Shown here in pieces: positions 46,801 through 58,800 of a stretch of DNA of 64,000 nt (position 1 is its first letter; each line of letters opens with the position of its first letter). The stretch is from Globodera rostochiensis (lineage: Eukaryota; Nematoda; Chromadorea; Rhabditida; Heteroderidae), in contig JAEVLN010000008.1 in the NCBI GenBank assembly GCA_018350325.1, positions 2,294,001 to 2,358,000 on the forward strand, read 5' to 3'. Under the pieces are notes generated by a model that was not told the DNA's origin, did no database searches, and saw only the letters and a program-made list of their open reading frames with translations. A program made the translations under genes and the position numbers.

Positions 46801-49800
46801 TGAAATCGAAGTCGTGAAGTTCCAATTGAACAGTAAAATCCGAACTCGGCTTCCGAATTCGGACATGGCAAAAGGCCGAAGACAGAGGCGACTCCGAATT
46901 GCTTCTGCTCCTTTTTTCAATATAAACGCTTCCAGACTCAGTGAGTTCCGCCATACTGTGGGGGTAAATGTTACCAAAAACCGCCGAATTCCTTACCAAG
47001 AAGAGTTGTCGAAATCCTTTGGGACCTTAAACAGCCAAATCCCACTTAAATCGACCAATTCAACCAACTTTTGTATATTTGACGATGAAAGGCACATTCA
47101 ACACGCGCCCCATTCTGTGCAAAAAGCGATGTTCGGCCTCCGTCTCTCTGGCCATCTTTCCGTCATAGAAAAGTGTTAGCTGATCGGTGCTGGACAAAAA
47201 GACGGTCATATTCGGACAGAACTCGTGGTTGCCCCGAAAGATTCTGCTTCGATCAGACAAGGAGCTGATCATCGCCGGAATTATGCCATTGGTTATCTGA
47301 ACGGGTGGGCAAAATTTCAGCAAGTTTTGTACTTAAATTGTGCTGCTTTATGGTATAAATCGTTTTCCTGTTTTTAACCTCGAGGTTGCTGAAGCAAGAG
47401 GCGCGCCAGAGAACGTCGGCAAGCGGAGAGAATGCTGGCTGAACGAACTTCAGTGTTAAGAAGCAATTAAGCCTGTCCCAATCGCTTAACCTCGACTCCC
47501 CGGGGCAATTCCAACTCGAGAAGGTAACGACTGTCCATTCCGGCACGGAAGTCCCAGCGGCAGAACACATCGGGAATCAGCTGATCTGGATAGCCCGGAG
47601 GGGTCAGTTGGCCCGAGTCATCTTTCACAACGCCGCCACAGGCGAACTTTGAGGACCACAAGCGAATGCGAAAGCCACATTTACGACTCAGACAGAAAAG
47701 ACTGTCAAACGATCAAAAATATATCCGTGGGGATCGGACAGCAACATTACCGAGTACGGCTTGCGCCCGGCGAATTTCCGTCGGCAAAGAACAAAACATG
47801 GAGAGTTTGTTGGCTGGAATGGTACGGGGAGGAGGCGAGCAGCAGCCGGGAACAGACGGGCTTTTGGAGATAATCGCCTTAAAGTATTGTGGTTAAAGGA
47901 AACGTTACGAGTGCCTAAACTCTAGTGCTACACGAGTCTCGGTCTCGAGTATCGACTCGAGAAAAGTCTCGAGTTTTTTGGCTCTCGGGCTCGAGTCTTG
48001 AGTCTCGGAAAAATAAACCCCTCACCGGTGCTGTTCCCGTCGCGGATGGCGAGGTGTTCGGCACTGCAATTTTCTGTAGTCGCCAACTTTAGGGATTTTC
48101 TTTTTCACTTTTTTTGATCACTTTCCATCGAATCTTTTCACTTACCCAAATGTGCTCCACACTTAAAGCAAAATGTCCTTTTTAAGCCGCGTTTTGCTTA
48201 TTCGCTTACATTGCCTCCACAAAATGTCCGGGCGGTGCCCTCACCGTCCATTCACAGCGCACTTTTGGCGGATAAACGTCCGGATAATTGGGCGAATGAA
48301 TGGACGAATTTTGCCCCTGAAGGAGGACAATGGAACCTCCGCAAGTGGCCAATTCGACGGTGGCATTCCATCCAGGCGATCGAACGTCCGAATCTGCCGA
48401 TTGGAGTATTTGTTGAGTGATCAAATCGATCAATTCTCTCGATAATTATCTTCGATTCAGCACATTTACCTGTCACGTATCGGACGTGAAGATGCTCTCC
48501 CGTCGACAAAATTGTACTCGGAGCTTCGCTTTTGCAGTAACGACCGACCAGAGGTGAAGTATCGGAGGGACCGTCACGGACTTCCAGAAAGTCCTCGACA
48601 CATCTGAGACAATTGCAACTTTTGCCCTCTGAGACAATTGCAACTTTTGCCCTCTGAGACAATTGCAACTTTTGCCCTCTGAGACAATTGCAACTTTTAC
48701 CCTCCCCCCGCCCTTTTTTTTTGCCTCACTTTCCATCGTCACCGGTCGGCCCCAACAGCAAAAAAGTCTTCGGGTCCACCGTCAATTGGAGGCGTCTTCC
48801 CGCCGGCGCACTCAAAGTCCAGCGGCAATCGAGCGAATTGGGCGACAACCCGGGGAATTCGGGCGATTGAAGCAGTCGCAGGGGCGTCAATTGGTCCAAT
48901 TGGACGAGGGAAGAGGCGCAGTCCAGGACTCTTTCGGCGATGGCCAATTTGAAGCCCTGCAGGGGATTTATGGGTAAATGAATGAAATCGGTGAAAAGTG
49001 CCGAGAAAAAGCCTTTCCCAACGGACCCTTCCCCTCTGGAGAGTGCTGCGAAAGCGAATGAACACGTAGCCGCCGCCGACGGTCACATTGAACTGCTCTC
49101 GGCCACAGAAAATACTAGAATTGGTCAATGACTTTTCGCGGAAGAATGGGACGTGGGAAAATTCGAGGAAATCCGTGGAACATTCGTTGCTCTGCCAATC
49201 TCGAGGTGCCAACTTCAAAGAGTAACCGATCTACAGGGCGGCCAAATGCCGGAACTCACGTCCATGTCCAACGATCGGATGTTCAAATCTCTTCGGGAAA
49301 GGAGGAGAATGTTCCATTGGCAGGAATGGTTGTTGGTCGTCGGAGGGTTTGGGTAGCCGGGCGAACTCAGTACCGTGTCCAGAATGCCGTTCTGGACCGG
49401 CCAAATTTCGGTGGAGCCGCAAATCAGTGAATAATCGAGGGAAAAGCCGCGGAAGAAGCGCGATCTGGGAAGGTAAAGTAACGGCTAATTTGGAGTAAGA
49501 GAATGGCTTTGAGAGAGTCGAAACGATTGCCTGTCCGTGTAGAAGTAGACGAATGACTGCTCGGCTGAGTTGACCTCCACGCGGCTGTGCAAGTCGCTCT
49601 TCCGACATAATCGCGCAGTGTCGGGAAGTTCGCTAAACGGAAAACAGACAATTTCTAATTTTTTGTTCCGATCCTTCTTTTTTCTCTGATGACCTGATCT
49701 CTTCCTCCGTCTCCAAATTCTCAACACTCATCGACAAAAAGTCGTACTGACAGTTCGGGTGCTGCTCCAACTCGATGGCCGTTACGTTCATCACAATCGT

Positions 49801-52800
49801 TTCGAAGTTGGGTCGTCTCAGCGTCCATTTGCAGCGTTCGTTGTTTCGATACCTAAAAGTGCGCGTGTTCCAAACTTCCAAAATCCCCCCCCCCCAAATT
49901 CAACGACCACAAGCCGGTGTTGCCCAACGGACTTTGAAGTGTTTGCGCCTCCCATTTTGGCACCAATTCGCCCCCACAAGCGAATGCGCTCATCGGCCTT
50001 TTTCCCGACGGATTCTTTGCCCCTTTTTCCTCCCCGCGCGTCCCATTTCCCTGCGGGCTGATGTCTTCCCAAAGCAGCCGAAATTTCCCGTCCAAATTCG
50101 GGTAAAAGACCAAAGTGGCTATGCTGGAGTGCAAAGTGTACATTTGGCCCCGTTGGGGAGGCGAAGCGGCGTCAAAGCGAATGGACAACACTTCCGAGTC
50201 TCGGCAAAGCTCATCACTCTAAAAGTGGGGGCAGTGGGGCAGGCTTAGGGGAAACAAAGTGCCCGAAAGTCTCGACTCTTGCTCTCTTGCTCTTGAACGC
50301 TTTTTGTTTCCATCTAATTCTTGAGTTTCGGACTGCGTTTCAGACTCGAGGCCTCGTCTCAATAGAGGAACCGGTAAGTTGTGTTGAACGGAGCACCAGT
50401 TGGGGTAAAGAGACAGCGAAGAGGCCGTCAGGGGCAGCTGAAAGTCTGTGAACACATAACGAATCCACGAGTCGGGGCTGGAGGCGGAGATGTGCCAGGT
50501 GGTGGCGGAGTCGAGGCCGGACGGCGGATACTCGATCACTCTCGAAGAAGTGTCCCCAAAAGCTTAATAAAAACTATCGGGCTAACAAATTGCTCCAAAC
50601 ATTACCACTCACTCTTTGTGTAATGCAAAGCCAACGCTGGCGTTTGTACACCTCCATTTTGTGGCATTTCATTAGCCTCTTCCGTTGCCTTGTGTCTTAA
50701 CCGAATCCACATTGTGCCGTCGCTCTCCACCTGTCTCGGCACTGTGCCACAATAACGCCCAATCAAAGTGCCGGAGGCGTTGCCCTCGCGGAATTCCACG
50801 AACGAATCGGTGCAAAATTCAGAAACCGGCAGAGAAAGCCGCACAATTGCGACCGCCACACGGCCCCCCGCAACCGTTTCAATTGTCCATTCGCAGTCGG
50901 AAGGTAACGGAATTGGGGCGATGGCAATTCGCCCCTCCGTCCCCGAAAGGGAACCGCCACAGACTTAAACATTATGCCAAAATCATTTAAATTGCCCCCG
51001 AGAGGGAACCGCCACAGACTTAAACATTATGCCAAAATCATTTAAATTGCCCCCGAGAGGGAACCGCCACAGACTTAAACATTATGCCAAAATCATTTAA
51101 ATTGCCCCCGAGAGGCAACCGCCACAGACTTAAACATTATGCCAAAATCATTTAAATTGCCCCCGAGAGGCAACCGCCACAGACTTAAACATTATGCCAA
51201 AATCATTTAAATTGCCCCCGAGAGGCAACCGCCACAGACTTAAACATTATGCCAAAATCATTTAAATTGCCCCCGAGAGGCAACCGCCACAGACTTAAAC
51301 ATTATGCCAAAATCATTTAAATTGCCCCCGAGAGGCAACCGCCACAGACTTAAACATTATGCAAAATCATTTAAATTGCCCCCGAGAGGCAACCGCCACA
51401 GACTTAAACATTATGCCAAAATCATTTAAATTTCCCCCGAGAGGGAACCGCCACAGACTTAAACATTATGCCAAAATCATTTAAATTGCCCCCGAGAGGC
51501 AACCGCCACAGACTTAAACATTATGCCAAAATCATTTAAATTGCCCCCGAGAGGCAACCGCCACAGACTTAAACATTATGCCAAAATCATTTAAATTGCC
51601 CCCGAGAGGCAACCGCCACAGACTTAAACATTATGCCAAAATCATTTAAATTGCCCCCGAGAGGCAACCGCAACAGACTTAAACATTATGCCAAAATCAT
51701 TTAAATTGCCCCCGAGAGGGAACCGCCACAGACTTAAACATTATGGCCAAATCATTTAAATTGCCCCCGAGAGGCAACCGCCACAGACTTAAACATTATG
51801 CCAAAATCATTTAAAATTGCCCCCGAGAGGGAACCGCCACAGACTTAACATTATGCCAAAATCATTTAAATTGCCCCCGAGAGGCAACCGCCAACAGACT
51901 TAAACATTATGCCAAAATCATTTAATTGCCCCCGAGAGGCAACCGCCACAGACTTAAACATTATGCCAAATCATTTTAAATTGCCCCGAGAGGCAACCGC
52001 CACAACTTAAACATTATGCCAAAATCATTTAAATTGCCCCCGAGAGGCAACCGCAACAGACTTAAACATTATGCCAAAATCATTTAAATTGCCCCCGAGA
52101 GGGAACCGCCACAGACTTAAACATTATGCCAAAATCATTTAAATTGCCCCCGAGAGGCAACCGCCACAGACTTAAACATTATGCCAAAATCATTTAAATT
52201 GCCCCCGAGAGGGAACCGCCACAGACTTAAACATTATGCCAAAATCATTTAAATTGCCCCCGAGAGGCAACCGCCACAGACTTAAACATTATGCCAAAAT
52301 CATTTAAATTGCCCCCGAGAGGCAACCGCCACAGACTTAAACATTATGCCAAAATCATTTAAATTGCCCCCGAGAGGGAACCGCCACAGACTTAAACATT
52401 ATGCCAAAATCATTTAAATTGCCCCCGAGAGGGAACCGCCACAGACTTAAACATTATGCCAAAATCATTTAAATTGCCCCCGAGAGGCAACCGCCACAGA
52501 CTTAAACATTATGCCAAAATCATTTAAATTGCCCCCGAGAGGGAACCGCCACAGACTTAAACATTATGCCAAAATCATTTAAATTGCCCCCGAGAGGCAA
52601 CCGCAACAGACTTAAACATTATGCCAAAATCATTTAAATTGCCCCCGAGAGGGAACCGCCACAGACTTAAACATTATGCCAAAATCATTTAAATTGCCCC
52701 CGAGAGGCAACCGCCACAGACTTAAACATTATGCCAAAATCATTTAAATTGCCCCCGAGAGGGAACCGCCACAGACTTAAACATTATGCCAAAATCATTT

Positions 52801-55800
52801 AAATTGCCCCCGAGAGGCAACCGCCACAGACTTAAACATTATGCCAAAATCATTTAAATTGCCCCCGAGAGGCAACCGCCACAGACTTAAACATTATGCC
52901 AAAATCATTTAAATTGCCCCCGAGAGGCAACCGCCACAGACTTAAACATTATGCCAAAATCATTTAAATTGCCCCCGAGAGGCAACCGCCACAGACTTAA
53001 ACATTATGCCAAAATCATTTAAATTGCCCCCGAGAGGCAACCGCCACAGACTTAAACATTATGCCAAAATCATTTAAATTGCCCCCGAGAGGCAACCGCC
53101 ACAGACTTAAACATTATGCCAAAATCATTTAAATTGCCCCCGAGAGGGAACCGCCACAGACTTAAACATTATGCCAAAATCATTTAAATTGCCCCCGAGA
53201 GGCAACCGCCACAGACTTAAACATTATGCCAAAATCATTTAAATTGCCCCCGAGAGGGAACCGCCACAGACTTAAACATTATGCCAAAATCATTTAAATT
53301 GCCCCCGAGAGGCAACCGCCACAGACTTAAACATTATGCCAAAATCATTTAAATTGCCCCCGAGAGGCAACCGCCACAGACTTAAACATTATGCCAAAAT
53401 CATTTAAATTGCCCCCGAGAGGCAACCGCCACAGACTTAAACATTATGCCAAAATCATTTAAATTGCCCCCGAGAGGGAACCGCCACAGACTTAAACATT
53501 ATGCCAAAATCATTTAAATTGCCCCCGAGAGGCAACCGCCACAGACTTAAACATTATGCCAAAATCATTTAAATTGCCCCCGAGAGGCAACCGCCACAGA
53601 CTTAAACATTATGCCAAAATCATTTAAATTGCCCCCGAGAGGCAACCGCCACAGACTTAAACATTATGCCAAAATCATTTAAATTGCCCCCGAGAGGCAA
53701 CCGCCACAGACTTAAACATTATGCCAAAATCATTTAAATTGCCCCCGAGAGGCAACCGCCACAGACTTAAACATTATGCCAAAATCATTTAAATTGCCCC
53801 CGAGAGGCAACCGCCACAGACTTAAACATTATGCCAAAATCATTTAAATTGCCCCCGAGAGGCAACCGCCACAGACTTAAACATTATGCCAAAATCATTT
53901 AAATTGCCCCCGAGAGGCAACCGCAACAGACTTAAACATTATGCCAAAATCATTTAAATTGCCCCCGAGAGGCAACCGCCACAGACTTAAACATTATGCC
54001 AAAATCATTTAAATTGCCCCCGAGAGGCAACCGCCACAGACTTAAACATTATGCCAAAATCATTTAAATTGCCCCCGAGAGGCAACCGCCACAGACTTAA
54101 ACATTATGCCAAAATCATTTAAATTGCCCCCGAGAGGGAACCGCCACAGACTTAAACATTATGCCAAAATCATTTAAATTGCCCCCGAGAGGCAACCGCC
54201 ACAGACTTAAACATTATGCCAAAATCATTTAAATTGCCCCCGAGAGGGAACCGCCACAGACTTAAACATTATGCCAAAATCATTTAAATTGCCCCCGAGA
54301 GGCAACCGCCACAGACTTTAAAATTATGCCAAAATCATTTAAATTGCCCCCGAGAGGCACCGCCACCAGATTTAAACATTAGCCAAAATCATTTAAATTG
54401 CCCCCGAGAGGCAACCGCCACAGACTTAAACATTTGCCAAAATCATTTAAATTGCCCCCGAGAGGCAACCGCCACAGACTTAAACATTATGCCAAAATCA
54501 TTTAAATTGCCCCCGAGAGGCAACCGCCACAGACTTAAACATTATGCCAAAATCATTTAAATTGCCCCCGAGAGGCAACCGCCACAGACTTAAACATTAT
54601 GCCAAAATCATTTAAATTGCCCCCGAGAGGGAACCGCCACAGACTTAAACATTATGCCAAAATCATTTAAATTGCCCCCGAGAGGCAACCGCCACAGACT
54701 TAAACATTATGCCAAAATCATTTAAATTGCCCCCGAGAGGGAACCGCCACAGACTTAAACATTATGCCAAAATCATTTAAATTGCCCCCGAGAGGCAACC
54801 GCCACAGACTTAAACATTATGCCAAAATCATTTAAATTGCCCCCGAGAGGCAACCGCCACAGACTTAAACATTATGCCAAAATCATTTAAATTGCCCCCG
54901 AGAGGCAACCGCCACAGACTTAAACATTATGCCAAAATCATTTAAATTGCCCCCGAGAGGGAACCGCCACAGACTTAAACATTATGCCAAAATCATTTAA
55001 ATTGCCCCCGAGAGGCAACCGCCACAGACTTAAACATTATGCCAAAATCATTTAAATTGCCCCCGAGAGGCAACCGCCACAGACTTAAACATTATGCCAA
55101 AATCATTTAAATTGCCCCCGAGAGGCAACCGCCACAGACTTAAACATTATGCCAAAATCATTTAAATTGCCCCCGAGAGGCAACCGCCACAGACTTAAAC
55201 ATTATGCCAAAATCATTTAAATTGCCCCCGAGAGGCAACCGCCACAGACTTAAACATTATGCCAAAATCATTTAAATTGCCCCCGAGAGGCAACCGCCAC
55301 AGACTTAAACATTATGCCAAAATCATTTAAATTGCCCCCGAGAGGCAACCGCCACAGACTTAAACATTATGCCAAAATCATTTAAATTGCCCCCGAGAGG
55401 CAACCGCAACAGACTTAAACATTATGCCAAAATCATTTAAATTGCCCCCGAGAGGGAACCGCCACAGACTTAAACATTATGCCAAAATCATTTAAATTGC
55501 CCCCGAGAGGCAACCGCCACAGACTTAAACATTATGCCAAAATCATTTAAATTGCCCCCGAGAGGGAACCGCCACAGACTTAAACATTATGCCAAAATCA
55601 TTTAAATTGCCCCCGAGAGGCAACCGCCACAGACTTAAACATTATGCCAAAATCATTTAAATTGCCCCCGAGAGGCAACCGCCACAGACTTAAACATTAT
55701 GCCAAAATCATTTAAATTGCCCCCGAGAGGGAACCGCCACAGACTTAAACATTATGCCAAAATCATTTAAATTGCCCCCGAGAGGCAACCGCCACAGACT

Positions 55801-58800
55801 TAAACATTATGCCAAAATCATTTAAATTGCCCCCGAGAGGGAACCGCCACAGACTTAAACATTATGCCAAAATCATTTAAATTGCCCCCGAGAGGCAACC
55901 GCCACAGACTTAAACATTATGCCAAAATCATTTAAATTGCCGTCCTTACAGGTGCTCTCCGTGTCGTAGGAAATCAAAAATGTTGTTGGCCGCTGCTTTG
56001 CCAGATTTCTTCCGAGCAAACGCATTTCGGAGTCGCATGAAAACTCGCGGAAATGTTTTGAATTGAAAGAGTCGACGGCATTCAGAGTGCCGGGCTCGAC
56101 AATGCCAAGAGATTGGAGGCCGCAGAACAGCTCCAATTGCACTTCCGTCCCACTTTCTTCGATTCGGGGCCTCGTCAGCTGAATTTCTTCCACACGGACA
56201 AAAATGCGTTGGCCGACTTAAAATGAAAGGAAAGCTTGGCCAACTTTCAGAAATTTTAAAAAAGCGATCACCGTTCTGATCAGTCTCCTCGCGAGTGATC
56301 AGCCACTCGCACATTCCCCCCTCACTGCCCAATTGAGCCTTGCGAGTGTTCAGCACCTTCCTTATTGAATTCGCCACGAGAGTCCCTCCACATTTGGCAT
56401 ACACCCGGAGTCGAAATCCGATGGCTTTTTGAGCCGGCGAGGCGCCGGAAGGCGAATCGCCTGAGGCAATTAGCTGATCGTAGGGGGCACCGCGAAACAT
56501 TACGGTAGACTGGAAAGGGCCAAGGGGAAACAATTGAGGAGACTGGACGTATTGGCACTTTTGGAAGGCTTTACACCAAAGTTTCTGCCGCATTACCAAC
56601 CAAATTTCCGCTCATTGTGATGTTCAGCGGCTAAATGACTTCAAGGATTAATGGAAGAACGAATGCTTCTTCTTCCCTACCTCAATGTTCACCTCCTGGC
56701 AAATTCGAAAGCGCGTTCGTTGACCATAAAGCCTCAAATGATCGGATGGCGGGCAGTCCATCAACAAAATGTCCCATTTTCCTCACAAATTTCCCGTTTG
56801 GCTGGCATTGGGTGACCCGTCGATGAAAATCAAGCCGCCCCTCAGGTAAATCAGATGAAACCCGCAGGAGAAGTCGTCGGGGTTGGAGACGTTCGCCACC
56901 CTTTCCTTTTTGCCACCCTTCCCGAAATTCAGCACCGAAGCAGCCGGACTCGTCAGGTTCAGAATTTGAAAGGTGACGACAAAGCCCTCGGGGGCCGAAA
57001 TTTGCCAAGCCAACTGCAGAAGAAAGATTGGAAATTTGAAAGCATTTGCCGACCTCAACGCCCTTTGGGTACGCCTTGGGATAGTTGGGCGAGTGAAGGA
57101 AAGTGTCCGATTGCGGGTCCACTGAACCAATAAAAGTCGGCATTTTATGGCTGTACCACCACTTCATGCTAACCGTGGATTACACCTCCTCCAGCAGCCA
57201 TTCCCTCTGATGAAGCCCCCCCAATCGAATGAAAGCTCACACGCGCACTAAACACAATATGGTCGTCCAATTCGTCGATGGTGCCAAATGCCAAGCCGAG
57301 AATCTGTGAAAAGGGGGGGGGGTGATTCTGGCACTTTGTTTGAAATGAATCGAATCATACTGAACTATATGGACATTTTGCGGCTTTGTGTTCTTCCATT
57401 GCCCACCTCATCCGCCATCCTTTTGGATGTGTCCGCGTGGTAGCTGAACACAACGGTCAGTTGGACGCCTAACCATTCGAAAGTTTCGTTTCGCAACCGC
57501 CCGCACAACGCTTTGATGGGCAATTCTGCACTGTTTTGCCGCGTGAAGGAATAGTCGTCCGCGTAAAACTTAAAATAAAGCTCGACGGCATCATTAACTG
57601 TGCCAATGTAAAATTTTTTTTTAATTTTGTCGGCACATAATTTGCCGAGACATAAAAAAGGAACTTTAAACTCAGAAACAAAAGGCCATTCGTTTGTCTA
57701 CCTGAACTCCGTCGCGCATTTCCGCCTTCACCGAACCTCCGTCGCCGTCCGATTTCAACTCCAAGCATTTTTGGTGGTCCGCAACTTCGTCCAATTCCAT
57801 TCTCTCGACCAAAACTCGAATTGAGTAACCGGAAGGCGCACGGACAGACCAAATGCACTTTCGGAAAGAATCGCCCGGGACAAAATCGCCCTCCGCCGAT
57901 GCGTTGGCCAACAAAACGGAGTTATTGTGGCTGATCGTCCCACCACAGCCTAAGAAAGACAATTGAACGAAATTGGACAAATTGAAAAGACAAATTCGAA
58001 CCAACCGATTGTTGTCCAACTCAGCCAAAAGTGGTTTTCGGGCTCGTTTCTTGACTGAAAATCAACGCTAATTTGGTTGTGTTCCGAAATAATCTCTGTT
58101 GGCTGCCACAACTCCGAGCAGTACTGACGTGGCATTTTGGGTTTGGAGGTGGAATTGTAGACGAATGAGATAGATGCGCGTGTCCCGCTTATTTGACTAA
58201 TCGAGTCGGGGTCAATCTGATCAGAAGTTGGGATCAATCTGAGAGTGGTCGATTTGGGTAGCAGCAGCTAACCCACCTCCAAATAGTTCCTGCGACAGTT
58301 CCAACTTCCAATCGACAAAGAGCGAGCAGTGCGACGTTGTGAAGCATAAGACAATGAATCGGTCGTAATGCGGAATATGTGGAAATTGAGTCGGAGACGG
58401 CTGCCAGGCGAAGTTCGGATGGTCCAACGACAGACTGATCAAAAAAGTGATCGACGGAAACGGACACAACAGAACCTCTGGGCTGATTGACGGCAAAAGG
58501 GTATCCGGGAGACTGAAGATTCCCCTGGAAACCTTCCAGAACGATGTCCGTGCATTCTATAATTAGGTAATTAATTTCAATGTTTCGGAATCGGATGAAC
58601 GGCTCGAGAAGCGCTTGCCTGTGCTGAACTGGGCCATAAACCCGAAGATGGCCCCGTGGTGCGACCCGCCGTGTTGGGTGTATCGGACGGAAAGGGAATT
58701 TGCGTCCGATTGGACGGGCCTCGGGTTGGTCTCCTTGCGGCAGTGACGCGCCTTCAGCTCCGTCCACTCGGCCCCCTCGCCCATTTCCAGCAAATTCCGC

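Noticed and set aside
50951..55940. Regular short repeats resembling a CRISPR array
   Set aside because: Units are contiguous with no unique spacers, and the host is a eukaryote with introns. It is a tandem array.
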